Virus record (IMG/VR): IMGVR_UViG_3300033144_005525
Location: 1-31,401 of that record
Strand: one strand, 5' to 3'
DNA from: a virus
DNA length: 31,401 bases
Shown: positions 1 to 8,966 of the stretch, one piece after another
How positions within the stretch are numbered: the first letter of the stretch is position 1
Layout: every line of letters begins with the position of its first letter
Notes under the pieces: model-generated
Told to the model about the DNA's origin: nothing
Database searches by the model: none
What the model saw: the letters and a program-made list of their open reading frames with translations, nothing else
Made by a program: the position numbers and the translations under genes

Positions 1-56
1 AACTCCGAGAGGAGCTCCGAAGGGCTCAATACCATATGCGCCCAGGCCAAATGCCA
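1..56 (-). CDS. Virion/tail protein, 5' part only (runs off left edge)
   Basis: An ATG at position 56 opens a frame that stays open to the window edge; the 19 visible residues read MAFGLGAYGIEPFGAPLGV. It begins 10 nt after the stop of the 508-residue fibre-like protein and continues the same minus-strand operon. The glycine, proline and aromatic-rich start resembles the starts I know from tail structural proteins, but so few residues cannot identify a family. There is no strong Shine-Dalgarno sequence, so translation is probably coupled to the gene before it. Confidence 0.6.
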
Positions 57-66
57 TGGGACCAAC

Positions 67-1593
67 CTAGCCGACTCTCCGCACAGTGACTTCGGAGCCT
101 TCGAGGATTCCGCTCGCAAGTGTGCAGATGAAATCCAGCGACGTGAGGTTGGCAGCAGCATCTTCCCAGTTACCAGACACGTCGATGTTATTTATCCAGC
201 TAGAGGCACCAAACTGATGAGCATTGGTGGCCCTGAAGCCACGCCGAACCGCAACTCCGTTGATTGTACGTGCCGCCCAGAAACGCATTTTGACGCGCAG
301 TACGTTGTGACCAGTTGCCGAACCACTGGAGTTGAACTGTCCGTTTGAGTCATCGACCGCCGACCCTCCCGAGACCACACGCTCCGTGTTCATGTTCGTC
401 GTAGAACCGTTGGGGGCTATATCCACGTCTTGTGCGCTCAGAGAAGTGATCAGCGTGCCGCTGATCTCGTACTCACCGTCCGTGTCGCCATCGAGCCCGG
501 TGAGGGAAAGCGTGGTGGCGTCGGCAGTCAGCACCGTTCTGGAAACGATGTTCGAGCTGTTCGTGCGCTTCAAGCGGTAGAGCGAGAAGCGAGCTCCCTC
601 TTTGATAGCACTGGCAACCGACGCCGTGATGTCGAGCGACGTGATGTTGGTTGCCGTATCAGCCCATCTTCCCGAAGTAAGGATGACGTAATCCGCTGAC
701 GCGGATATCTGCGCATCCTGTCCGTGGAAAAACCTGTTCTGGCCCGTCTTTGCAGATAGCCAACATCGGCCAGAATTCTCGTCACCAGAGATAGGCGCCG
801 CGATTAGCAGACTGGAGAGCGTTGCATCATCGAGCGAGGTTCCACCGAAGATCCTGGCCCCTGTCTGGTTGGCGGTAATTCCATTTGGACGCAGAGTGTA
901 GGAGACCGTCCCGACCGGGTCTGGAAAGAAGTACTCCAGGTAGTACTCCTCGTCTTCGTCCCCGTTGAGTCCGTCGAAGGTCACCGTCGTGGTATCGGCG
1001 CCAACCTCGATGGTCTCCAGGTGCTCCAGTGGACCAGCGAGTCCACCAGGTCCGCCCATTTCCATGATGGAAGCAGACGTACCCACACCCGCCCAGGCAG
1101 CGGATGACAGGGTTGTGGCGCCGCCTCCGAGCGCGACAGCTAGACACCTGATCTCGACTTCGATGTCAGTGGAAGGAACAACCAGAGCAAAAGGGGCCAC
1201 GCTGTACCCGGAATCACTGTTGACATTTGCAGAGAAAGGCACGCCTGCCGAACCCAGCACGACATCGTTGGTTACGTCGTGCCAGGAAAACGGTATGCGG
1301 GTCCCATTGTCACCAAGCGAAATGCCCGCCGTGAGGAAGTACGTTCTACCGGCCTTCAGCGTACTGAACCGTCCGACGTTCGTTACTCCATCAACCTCAA
1401 TCCCACGATTCTGCATGACCGTGTCGAACTCAACGACATCATCTACAGCCCATGTCCTTGACTGGTCGGAGGACAGCTTCGCCTGGATGAAGTCCGGCGC
1501 CCCTCGCCCACCCAGGCGTTCAACGAACGTCTTGGTGGCGACATCGTTTGCGTCAACTGGGTCGGGAACTTGCTGGTAGGATTGCTTCGACAT
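67..1593 (-). CDS. Modular tail fibre/receptor-type structural protein (domains A-B-B)
   Basis: This 508-residue protein is probably a virion surface or fibre component. It shares modules with the next two upstream genes. Module A (about residues 35-180) contains a GRFSTLKAGRTY block, a later W-x-DVT segment, and an EIxxMG-type end. Module B occurs twice (about 190-345 and 350-508), each copy with a GDxDxEY segment, a PNGxxxN segment, and a W-x-D-x-x-x-N-x-TSLD segment. The ATG at 1593 is preferred over an earlier in-frame codon at 1620. It has AAGGAGAT at 1600-1607, six bases before it, and overlaps the previous stop as TGATG. There is no signal peptide, membrane segment or enzymatic motif. 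The fibre role is inferred from module repetition and operon position; no named family is recognised. Confidence 0.75.
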   Translation of the reverse strand: MSKQSYQQVPDPVDANDVATKTFVERLGGRGAPDFIQAKLSSDQSRTWAVDDVVEFDTVMQNRGIEVDGVTNVGRFSTLKAGRTYFLTAGISLGDNGTRIPFSWHDVTNDVVLGSAGVPFSANVNSDSGYSVAPFALVVPSTDIEVEIRCLAVALGGGATTLSSAAWAGVGTSASIMEMGGPGGLAGPLEHLETIEVGADTTTVTFDGLNGDEDEEYYLEYFFPDPVGTVSYTLRPNGITANQTGARIFGGTSLDDATLSSLLIAAPISGDENSGRCWLSAKTGQNRFFHGQDAQISASADYVILTSGRWADTATNITSLDITASVASAIKEGARFSLYRLKRTNSSNIVSRTVLTADATTLSLTGLDGDTDGEYEISGTLITSLSAQDVDIAPNGSTTNMNTERVVSGGSAVDDSNGQFNSSGSATGHNVLRVKMRFWAARTINGVAVRRGFRATNAHQFGASSWINNIDVSGNWEDAAANLTSLDFICTLASGILEGSEVTVRRVG

Positions 1594-3440
1594 CAGCGGA
1601 TCTCCTTGATAGTCGCCCAAGAATTATCCGACTCGATGAACGCAGACGCTGTCCCCGTCAACATTCGGCACTCGACTTCAGAGTCCACAGAAGGTGTAAA
1701 AATGGCTTTTGCCACACTTTGTGTCGCAGCTGGTGATGTCGCAGTCGGTGTGCGACCTATGCCGGCGATCCCCAGCGAGACTGCACCAGTCACGTCGTAC
1801 CACTGATACCGAATCTCAGCAGAACCCGACCCTATTACTACCTGCGAAGAAGCGGTCAATTCATACGTGCGCCCAGCCTTGAGTGTCATAAATTTTCCAG
1901 CCGAGTCTGTGGTAAGCACTTTCGAGCCCAAGTCGGTATCGAAATCGATGGCCGTCACAGCAAACGTGTGGTCCCCGGAGAGTCCAGCCATGATGTACTC
2001 GGAGCCTCGCGCCGGCTGAGCCAACGCTTCGTTGATCAGCGTGACGTTGACCGTGATACCAGGCGTTCCTCCTCCTGTGGTTGTGAGCGAAGTCGTCGCA
2101 ATACCAACCTCGATCTCATCACCCAACGCAAGCTCATGAATGCCCACAGCCTCGATGTCGCGTGCGAAAATGGTGTTCGTCGTATCGAGCGTTGCCGTAA
2201 GGACTGTGACCCCACCCACTTTCAAGTTCACCGTAATCGAACCAGCAGTCACCACGTCGTTGAGAGATGCACTCAGACCGATCGCGCTGCCCTGGTACGT
2301 AGCGTGCCCAGTGGTGTACTCGACCTCGGCATTGGTACCTTGCGAGACCGTGGCGCCAACCTGGCGCTCGTACGTTGAGGCGTTGTCAGCGCGAACGTTG
2401 CTGCTGGTCCGACGCCAAAGGACGAAACGGGCGCCAGCGCGGATCAAGGACGCAACAGTCGAAGTGATATCTATGCTGGTGACGTTGGTTGTCGTATCAG
2501 ACCAGAATCCATAGTTCTGGATGGCATGACGGTTACTACCTCCATCACTCTGAAACTGCTCACACTGAAATGCCCGTTGCTTGCCAGTCTTTGCGTGAAA
2601 CTCAGCTCTGAGACCCTGGACGTATGGTGTTGTGTTTGACTGAGCGAGGTACAGCCTTGAACCAGTGGCCGTTGCGTGGGAGGAACCTGCGTAGTGGCGT
2701 ACTCCTAGCTGGTTGGTCGTTAGTCCATTCGGACGAAACTCGAAATCCCCGGTTCCTCCTGGACTCGGCAAGTAGCCCTCAAGAATATACGTCTCGTCAA
2801 CGTCGCCATCGAGAACACGCCCAAAAGCTCCATCCCCTCCTTCTCCGAAGGACACCGAAGTCTGATCCGCTGTGACCTCGATGATGTCCAAGAATTCCAG
2901 GCCACCGATGACGTTTGCCTGAACCGCGCCTATTTCTTCGATCAAAGCGTGCGTGGAGATGTTGCTGAAGGTCATGCCCGAATCGGTGGCCCACAGCTCG
3001 ACTTCCGTATCTTCCGTCGGTTTGATCACTGCGAGGGCGCATGGTTGAGCGCTAACACCTCCAGTGTTGTTGACAGCGTAGTGGATGGCTTGCTGCCCGA
3101 TCAACGCAGCCCCAGTAATGTCTCTCCACTGTGTCTTGCCAGCAGCGTTAGTCGAGATCCTGCCCCAGCCCAGCAAGCGATAGGTCCGACCTGCCTTGAG
3201 TCCTGAGAACCTTCCAGCAGCACTCACCGCGAGGTCCCCTTGGCTGTCCAAAACAGTGTCGATATCTAACGGCGTGTTGATGGCGGGCGAGTGACCTGTC
3301 CCCATCGTTGCGTGAAGGAAGTCTCCCTGCGCCGCCGCAACGAAACCGCCGCCTCCTCCTGAGGAATCAGCGTACGCCTTGTTGGCTGCGTCTACGTCAT
3401 CGACGGCTGTGGGTGGCGTCTGGTGTGCGAGCTTAGACAT
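1593..3440 (-). CDS. Modular tail fibre/receptor-type structural protein (domains A-B-C-A)
   Basis: This 615-residue protein is a paralogue of the C-terminal two thirds of the 907-residue protein encoded upstream. Module order is A (about 40-172), B (180-343), C (350-478), then a second A (482-615). The N terminus has a DxxxxANKAYAD segment followed by a glycine run, as seen at the N-terminal side of many phage fibre proteins. Module C is a predicted beta-rich block that is strongly conserved between the two paralogues. The protein ends in IKEIR, and those codons also contain the Shine-Dalgarno sequence of the next gene. The ATG at 3440 is chosen because AAGGAGAT (3447-3454) lies six bases upstream and the start overlaps the previous stop as TGATG; a start at 3461 would ignore both. 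The structural role is an inference. Confidence 0.78.
   Translation of the reverse strand: MSKLAHQTPPTAVDDVDAANKAYADSSGGGGGFVAAAQGDFLHATMGTGHSPAINTPLDIDTVLDSQGDLAVSAAGRFSGLKAGRTYRLLGWGRISTNAAGKTQWRDITGAALIGQQAIHYAVNNTGGVSAQPCALAVIKPTEDTEVELWATDSGMTFSNISTHALIEEIGAVQANVIGGLEFLDIIEVTADQTSVSFGEGGDGAFGRVLDGDVDETYILEGYLPSPGGTGDFEFRPNGLTTNQLGVRHYAGSSHATATGSRLYLAQSNTTPYVQGLRAEFHAKTGKQRAFQCEQFQSDGGSNRHAIQNYGFWSDTTTNVTSIDITSTVASLIRAGARFVLWRRTSSNVRADNASTYERQVGATVSQGTNAEVEYTTGHATYQGSAIGLSASLNDVVTAGSITVNLKVGGVTVLTATLDTTNTIFARDIEAVGIHELALGDEIEVGIATTSLTTTGGGTPGITVNVTLINEALAQPARGSEYIMAGLSGDHTFAVTAIDFDTDLGSKVLTTDSAGKFMTLKAGRTYELTASSQVVIGSGSAEIRYQWYDVTGAVSLGIAGIGRTPTATSPAATQSVAKAIFTPSVDSEVECRMLTGTASAFIESDNSWATIKEIR
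2016..2396 (-). repeat. Module C copy 1 (diverged coding repeat)
   Basis: This segment encodes the C module of the 615-residue protein. It aligns without large gaps to 3908-4291 in the 907-residue gene. Many differences fall at third codon positions, and the protein blocks NAEVEYTTGHAT and LKVGGVTVLTATLDTTNT are unchanged. The pattern suggests an old duplication kept under protein-level selection. Identity was judged by eye. Confidence 0.8.
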
Positions 3441-6163
3441 CAGAGGATCTCCTTGATCCACACCCGAGAGCGGAGGTAGTAGAAACGCTGTAAACCGCCC
3501 GTCGTAATCACGTCGAGCTTGATGGTGATGTCGGCCACTGGCTCAAAAATATGCGTGGATGTACAAAGCGTCACGTTGTCGGTTCCAACGTTGTCGTACA
3601 GCAGGAAACCCCCCATCTCAAGGCCCAGAACATCCACGAGAGCGGAGTCATCGGAATCATCTCGCCACTGAACATGGCAACCGCCTTCGTTCACGAGCGG
3701 GTTCAGGTGCGCGTACAGCTCATAGCGCTTGCCACCCTCCAAGGTGAACAGCCCGTTGTTTTGGCTCGGTACGGCGTCGGGCGCGGTGAGCGTGATAGAT
3801 GTCCCACGCGAGTCCTCCACGTTCCACTCGATATGGTGGTTCACCGATTTGTTTACTGTCTGATCTTCGCTGAGCCCAGCGTACAAGTAATCGAACGCAG
3901 TCTCTGGCGGTTGCGAAATCCCTTCATTGACCAGCGTGACGTTGACCGTGATGCCTGGAGTGCCTGCGCCCGTCGTGACAAGAGAGGTTGTCGCAATGCC
4001 AATCTCGATCTCGTCACCCGCCACCAAGTCATGAACACCGACGGATTCAATGTCCCGGTCGAAAATGGTGTTCGTCGTGTCGAGCGTCGCCGTGAGAACC
4101 GTGACCCCACCCACCTTCAAGTTGACAGTGATCGAACCGGCCGTCACCACGTCGTTGAGAGACGCGCTCACGCCGATTGCACTGCCTTGGAAAGTCGCGT
4201 GCCCCGTCGTGTACTCGACTTCGGCATTGGTTCCCTGCGCGACTGTGGCTTCCACGTTGCGCTCGTACGTCGAAGCGCTGTCGGCCCGCACGTTGTTGGT
4301 GGTTACACGATACAACGTGAAGACAGACCCGGGTTCGAACGTTGTACCAGCAATGGCAACCACGAGACTCGTGATGTTGGTGCTCGTGTCGTCCCACTTA
4401 CCCCCGCAGTGGTGATCCTTCAGATCAGTCGTCGCTACACCGGGTTCCGTGTTGATGCTGTCCGACAGCCAGTGTCGTGGTTGTCCCGTCTTCGCATCAA
4501 GGGATGCCTTGAAATACCCGAACTGTGCAGTGGCATCAGAGATGAGCAACGTCGCGTTTGTGCCCTGAAACAAACCAGCACTGGTCAAGTTCCTTCGCAC
4601 CGACATCTGGTTCGCAGTAATCGCATTTGGCTGAAGCGTGATGTCGTTGGCTGTATTCCCCGGCTTCACAATTCGACCGACCACCACGTACTGCTCATCC
4701 GCGTCTCCATCGAGAGCACGAAGGAGCGCACCGTCCCCGGTGGCACCGAACGTCACCGAAGCGGCGGATGCTCCAACAACGATCTGGTCCATATACTCCA
4801 GGCCGCCGATGACGTTGGCTTGGACTGCGCCAATCTCGATAACCGCGCCCCATGAATCCGACCCGTCCGAGTTGGCAGGACTTGACTGTATCCAGTTGAT
4901 TCGCAGCTCAACTGTAGTGTCAACGAGTGGCGTGAAAATTTCGTGAGTGTTAGCAGCCCTCCAAGTTGTGGCCGTAGCCGCCTGACCAAGCCAAACCGAA
5001 TTAGTTACATCGTACCAACGGACCCCCATGTTGTCGGTAGAGGAGCGCATCCGACCTATGAGTAAGTACGTTCTACCGGCCTTCAGTCCAACGAACTGAT
5101 TGCCTGAACTCGATAGGTCTCCGCGCTGTCGATCAACAGTGTCGAGATTGGCTGAATCTCCAACAACAATGCCCGTCTGCGAAGAACCCAGCTTCGACAG
5201 ATAGTCACCCAATGCCGCCGTGACAGGCTCAGCACTACCGCTCTCGTCCTGCCAAGTGGCTGTTGTGGCAGCGGTGGCCTTGAGCACCTGGCCGACGCTC
5301 GGAGGCGCTGCTGCAGCCACGTCCACGTCCGCGCCGGTGGTCGCCAGAGCTTCCGCCGTGGTGCCTCCTGATGGAGGAACAGCAAAGCTCCCATCAGCAC
5401 GAAGGAAATCCGTCGTGCCTCCGGGGTACTTCTGCATCAGACCATGAACAGAGGTGCTGGCATCCAGATCCGTGTTGTCGTCAGGGACCGCCAAATCGTC
5501 GAGTTTCACTGCATCTGGTTGACCCTCACCATGATCAGCCGCATGAAGCTTTGCATGATGATCGTCGGTCGTCTTACCTGTCGTGTCTGTATGAGCATGC
5601 GTGTGTGCTGTCGGTGTACGAGCGTCGGTGTTCCTGGAGTCGGAGTCCGTGACGTAGGGATTGCCCGCTGCAGGGGCTCCGTCTGTACCTGCGAGTGCGT
5701 CGTTCTCATCTGCTGATGGGAGCTGAGCATCCAGAGGACGGAGCAAGGCATCCAGGCGCGGCCCGTAGCCAGCTACGCCATCGAACTGAAGTGTCTCTCC
5801 CAGACCCAGGAGCTGGTTGCCTCCCGGTTGGGCGATCGCCAGACCACCCTGCGTGGAGACCTTGTTCCCGTCCGCATCCAGAGTGTAGGACTTGGTCCCA
5901 TCTCCATACTCCACGAAGGCCAGGTAGGCTCCCTCTTCTCCAACAGCAGGAGTGAAGGTAGGGAGCTCGGCAGTGGTAGAGGACAGGACAACTGTGGACC
6001 CATCGGGTACGAGCAGTGTCCACAACCGTCCAGGAACTGCACCTGGATTTGCTGGGTCACTCAGAGTCACTACCTGGCCAGTGACGCCATCGACACGAGA
6101 TGATCCAGGAGTACCGGCTCCTAGAGTGACCTGATCAATCAGGATAGTGACTGGGTTAGCCAT
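3440..6163 (-). CDS. Large modular tail fibre/receptor-type protein (N-domain plus A-B-C-A)
   Basis: This 907-residue protein is the longest of three mosaic paralogues. Residues 1-150 form a unique N domain, perhaps for virion attachment. Residues 185-215 are a histidine-rich stretch with HTHAH and DHHAKLHAADH, like the HxH segments of tail fibres that can bind metal. Residues 239-267 (HGLMQKYPGG ... DGSFAVPPSGG) follow a pattern common in phage fibre repeats. Modules A (about 320-447), B (455-620), C (625-752) and A (755-907) then match the neighbouring 615-residue protein in order. It ends in WIKEIL, whose codons carry the next gene's Shine-Dalgarno sequence. The start at 6163 lies 7 nt after the previous gene. 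Known: such mosaics are typical of adsorption proteins. Inferred: this one binds receptors or forms side fibres. Confidence 0.78.
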   Translation of the reverse strand: MANPVTILIDQVTLGAGTPGSSRVDGVTGQVVTLSDPANPGAVPGRLWTLLVPDGSTVVLSSTTAELPTFTPAVGEEGAYLAFVEYGDGTKSYTLDADGNKVSTQGGLAIAQPGGNQLLGLGETLQFDGVAGYGPRLDALLRPLDAQLPSADENDALAGTDGAPAAGNPYVTDSDSRNTDARTPTAHTHAHTDTTGKTTDDHHAKLHAADHGEGQPDAVKLDDLAVPDDNTDLDASTSVHGLMQKYPGGTTDFLRADGSFAVPPSGGTTAEALATTGADVDVAAAAPPSVGQVLKATAATTATWQDESGSAEPVTAALGDYLSKLGSSQTGIVVGDSANLDTVDRQRGDLSSSGNQFVGLKAGRTYLLIGRMRSSTDNMGVRWYDVTNSVWLGQAATATTWRAANTHEIFTPLVDTTVELRINWIQSSPANSDGSDSWGAVIEIGAVQANVIGGLEYMDQIVVGASAASVTFGATGDGALLRALDGDADEQYVVVGRIVKPGNTANDITLQPNAITANQMSVRRNLTSAGLFQGTNATLLISDATAQFGYFKASLDAKTGQPRHWLSDSINTEPGVATTDLKDHHCGGKWDDTSTNITSLVVAIAGTTFEPGSVFTLYRVTTNNVRADSASTYERNVEATVAQGTNAEVEYTTGHATFQGSAIGVSASLNDVVTAGSITVNLKVGGVTVLTATLDTTNTIFDRDIESVGVHDLVAGDEIEIGIATTSLVTTGAGTPGITVNVTLVNEGISQPPETAFDYLYAGLSEDQTVNKSVNHHIEWNVEDSRGTSITLTAPDAVPSQNNGLFTLEGGKRYELYAHLNPLVNEGGCHVQWRDDSDDSALVDVLGLEMGGFLLYDNVGTDNVTLCTSTHIFEPVADITIKLDVITTGGLQRFYYLRSRVWIKEIL
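3908..4291 (-). repeat. Module C copy 2 (diverged coding repeat)
   Basis: This is the partner of the repeat at 2016-2396, located in the 907-residue gene at about residues 625-752. Module order around it (A-B-C-A) is the same in both genes, so the duplication probably covered most of the gene rather than module C alone. Confidence 0.8.
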
Positions 6164-6169
6164 GGTGAC

Positions 6170-6757
6170 CTATACAGGATCCCGTTCGAAGATAGTCGTA
6201 TTCGTAGGGATCCCGCCTTCATCCTTCAGATTGAATGTCCTGAAAACAGTCACCCCGTCATCTTCGTACAGCTTGAGTTGAGTGCCCTCGATCTTCCATC
6301 TACCTAATGCCGCTTGTCGAGTTTCCGGAATGTCATCGACGTAGTCTCCCCAGTACAACGATTTGTATTGATCGAGAGCTAAAGCATCGTTCGACGAGGC
6401 TTTGATGACCCACTCTCCCTCTTGGAAGCTAGCCAGAGGTACTGAGGCTTTCCAGTGATCGACGTCCGCATCAAAAGTTGGAGTAGGTGGAGAAGGAAGA
6501 AGAGTGTTGTCTGGACGTTTGATCACCAAAGTGATCGAGTCCGTTCCAATGATGCGAGCACCGGAAGCGGTGTAGAACGCAGGGAAGGTGATACGGAGAT
6601 CTTCTGTAGAAATGAATTGAGACTTCATATCATCCTCAAGCAGAACTAGTAAAAAGTTCCCTGATGGGCCGAGTAACAGAAGACTCCCACCGAGAGAGTT
6701 GTCTGGAGCACCTCCGGCTGGATTTGGGAGATCAACGAATCCACCATCTACGGCCAT
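6170..6757 (-). CDS. Tail-module protein of unknown function (195 aa)
   Basis: No family is recognised. The segment from residue 44 onward reads like a compact beta-rich domain: it has SITLVIKRPDNT, then HWKASVPL, EGEWVIKASS and a RWKIEGTQLKLYEDDGVTVFRTF strand pair. The last is the kind of terminal 'default value' beta hairpin seen in small phage structural proteins. The first 43 residues are glycine, proline and leucine-rich and less convincing. The ATG at 6757 sits 3 nt after the upstream stop, favouring coupled translation. An alternative ATG at 6628 with GAGGAT close upstream would give 152 residues, but would leave about 130 nt uncoded. Position suggests a minor tail protein. Confidence 0.65.
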   Translation of the reverse strand: MAVDGGFVDLPNPAGGAPDNSLGGSLLLLGPSGNFLLVLLEDDMKSQFISTEDLRITFPAFYTASGARIIGTDSITLVIKRPDNTLLPSPPTPTFDADVDHWKASVPLASFQEGEWVIKASSNDALALDQYKSLYWGDYVDDIPETRQAALGRWKIEGTQLKLYEDDGVTVFRTFNLKDEGGIPTNTTIFERDPV

Positions 6758-6760
6758 GAC

Positions 6761-6967
6761 TTACTCGACTATGCCTGGGTCTTTCTGATCTACGACAGTG
6801 CGAACCAAAGCTGCTATCCCAGCATCGTTAGCCGACAGAGTCTCGACCACGACCAAGCCTGCATCATCCACACGAACCAACACAGCGTTCCCTGGTGATA
6901 CGTCTCGCACCGAGATGGTCTCGCTCCATTGTCCCTTTGCAATGACTTTGATATCTGCACTTGCCAT
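6761..6967 (-). CDS. Small tail-module protein (68 aa)
   Basis: This 68-residue protein begins MASADIKVIAKGQWSETI and continues with alternating hydrophobic residues (NAVLVRVDDAGLVVVETL), suggesting a small beta fold, then a short helix. No family is recognised. The ATG at 6967 is chosen because AGGTGA lies just upstream and it overlaps the preceding stop as TAATG. A longer in-frame start at 6997 would lie inside the paralogous virion gene before it. Confidence 0.62.
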   Translation of the reverse strand: MASADIKVIAKGQWSETISVRDVSPGNAVLVRVDDAGLVVVETLSANDAGIAALVRTVVDQKDPGIVE

Positions 6968-7962
6968 TAGGTCACCTGCGGTAGCGTTCCATCCCACGGA
7001 ACAATGACGTCACTGAATTGTGCGAACAAATGCGTTCCAGTTCCAGGATACGTCGTGCCATTCACAACGTTTGCTCGTCCGAACCACACATCTGGAATTC
7101 GTCCAATAACTCCAGACGCTCCGGCAGTCCCACTAACGACCACCGTTGGGAGTATTGGATTACAGGCATCCAGCTCATTGGCGATGGTGATGCGCTCACC
7201 TACTGAATCACTCACTGTACCTTCACAGGCTAGTGAGCACGACATCAGAACTCCCCCATCAGTGACACGCATGAGCCCTTGCTCTGCATTGTGCATCGTC
7301 GCGTAGTTGGCTGCGTTTACATCTGCGCCTTGAGAAAGGAAAGAGCCAAGACGTCGATTGATCCAACTAACTTGCGGTATTGCAAAACCAGTTACTGGAT
7401 CCAACAGAGTATCAACAAACCACTTGGCGTAAGGCGCTCCTCCACGGAACGTAAACAACCTAGTATGTAGGTTGTCGGTACTCTGCATAATGTGGACAAC
7501 AGACTGAGCACTACCCGAATAGTTACTGGTAAGAAATCCTCCAGCACTGATTATGGTCGATCGATTAGGAGATGTCGGTATAGCTGTATTGGAGCCTCCA
7601 CTAAAGTCAGAGAGAGGGCTCCAGTATAAGTACACTGTGTAGTGAGCCAACAAAGAGCTTCCTTGAATGCGTCGATCTTCCCACAGAATCTGCTGCCCAC
7701 CTGGGCTCTGCATAACGATCCAGCTACGCGCTCCTGATCCAGACGAACTAGAAACAATGTCCCCTAGATCGATCCAACGATCTACACCGTCCATGTCTCC
7801 AGTTACTGCATCACTGGAACCAGCTATAGTCCACCCGAAGGTGGTCTTCAGCATGTTTTTGATGGCGAAGATTGCCTGCTGTCCAGCAGAAGATCCGCTC
7901 CCAGTTACCGTGAACATGTCGTAGGTCCAAGACAATTCCGGCGTAGGTAGTGTGCAAGCCAC
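6967..7962 (-). CDS. Virion protein, tandem paralogue 2 (331 aa)
   Basis: This protein is a paralogue of the gene directly upstream (7962-8966). Both contain a DxVDRW segment, an RSWIV block (about residues 75-95), a YxxWSP segment, and a C-terminal GRIPDxWFG block. Both end with FAQFxDxIVPWxG. The C-terminal PW-G ending is familiar from uncharacterised phage tail proteins, but I cannot name a family. The start is a GTG at 7962 that overlaps the preceding stop as TAGTG, with GGAG eight bases upstream. The paralogues are well diverged, so the duplication is old. The role, perhaps a baseplate periphery or decoration component, is inferred only from position between the sigma gene and the fibre genes. 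Confidence 0.68.
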   Translation of the reverse strand: MACTLPTPELSWTYDMFTVTGSGSSAGQQAIFAIKNMLKTTFGWTIAGSSDAVTGDMDGVDRWIDLGDIVSSSSGSGARSWIVMQSPGGQQILWEDRRIQGSSLLAHYTVYLYWSPLSDFSGGSNTAIPTSPNRSTIISAGGFLTSNYSGSAQSVVHIMQSTDNLHTRLFTFRGGAPYAKWFVDTLLDPVTGFAIPQVSWINRRLGSFLSQGADVNAANYATMHNAEQGLMRVTDGGVLMSCSLACEGTVSDSVGERITIANELDACNPILPTVVVSGTAGASGVIGRIPDVWFGRANVVNGTTYPGTGTHLFAQFSDVIVPWDGTLPQVT

Positions 7963-8966
7963 TATGCGATCTCCGGGATGACGCCGTTCCAAGGAACGAT
8001 CAGGTCACCGAACTGAGCAAACTGATACGTGTTGTCGGCGGGGAACGGAGTACCTGTGACGGTTGCTGCATTACCGAACCACAGATCCGGTATCCGTCCC
8101 AGACGTCCACGAGCTCCTACGGTCGTGGACACGATACCGATGGGCAAAAATGGATCCTCTCCTGTGAAGGAATTTGGAACCAACAAGCGTTGTCCCACAC
8201 CATCGTTCACACTGGCCCACGTTGATAACGATGCGTTGAGTTGTACACCTCCGGCCGACACGACTCCCTGGAACGTTTCTGCGTCGAACAGCTCAGAGTA
8301 CGATGGAGCCCTGGTTTCTGTGGACGTGGCTGCGTGTGAGGCATCCGCCACGTAAGGCAGCGTCCAAGCGGCTGCCACGTCCACAACCTTAGTGAAGATC
8401 CAACGAGCTGTACAAAGACTATTCCTCGTGAACAACACAATGGTCGCAGCACCATCGGTCGTGCTCAACACATGGACTTTGAAGGTTGCTCCGCCGTTGA
8501 TGTCTGCGAGCCACGCGTTCGAACACAACGTACGGTTATCTGTTGCAGTAGGTTGCGTGGTTGTGGTTCCACCCACATATCCACCACTAGGAGACCACTG
8601 GATGTAGATATCTCGTGCGGAGTTTCCAGACCCTCCCGGGTTGTCAGTGCGACGACAGTCGATTAGAAGCTGCCCACCATCTACGTTCTGCAGCACAATC
8701 CAACTGCGAAGCTTTGTGCCAGAGTCGCTCGTAGAGAACTTGATGTCTGTGTCCGGATCAGTCCAGCGGTCTACGGCATCCATCCCAGCGGTGACCGTGT
8801 CGTTTGATCCAGCGACTGTCCATGGATTCAACGCGAAGCCAATCATGGACTGCTTCACCGCAAAGAGAACCTCACGGTGATGATCTTCCCGACTCGTACC
8901 AGACACGAGTTGGTTGACGTCGTGTTGCCACGCCTTCTCCAACGTCGGTAATCCGAACAGAGCCAT
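7962..8966 (-). CDS. Virion protein, tandem paralogue 1 (334 aa)
   Basis: This is the first of two adjacent paralogues; see 6967-7962 for shared blocks. Here the C terminus reads GRIPDLWFGNA followed by QFAQFGDLIVPWNGVIPEIA. The N terminus (MALFGLPTLEKAWQHDVNQ) has a helix absent from the second copy. The ATG at 8966 has GGGAG about seven bases upstream and overlaps the preceding TGA as TGATG. There is no signal peptide or membrane segment. It is probably a tail-associated structural protein, with function unassigned. Confidence 0.68.
   Translation of the reverse strand: MALFGLPTLEKAWQHDVNQLVSGTSREDHHREVLFAVKQSMIGFALNPWTVAGSNDTVTAGMDAVDRWTDPDTDIKFSTSDSGTKLRSWIVLQNVDGGQLLIDCRRTDNPGGSGNSARDIYIQWSPSGGYVGGTTTTQPTATDNRTLCSNAWLADINGGATFKVHVLSTTDGAATIVLFTRNSLCTARWIFTKVVDVAAAWTLPYVADASHAATSTETRAPSYSELFDAETFQGVVSAGGVQLNASLSTWASVNDGVGQRLLVPNSFTGEDPFLPIGIVSTTVGARGRLGRIPDLWFGNAATVTGTPFPADNTYQFAQFGDLIVPWNGVIPEIA

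Noticed and set aside
3551-4855. 434-codon open frame on the plus strand
   Set aside because: It is antisense to the fibre-like gene, and its product is arginine, histidine and cysteine-rich without a fold pattern or ribosome-binding site. The minus-strand frame is clearly conserved between paralogues.
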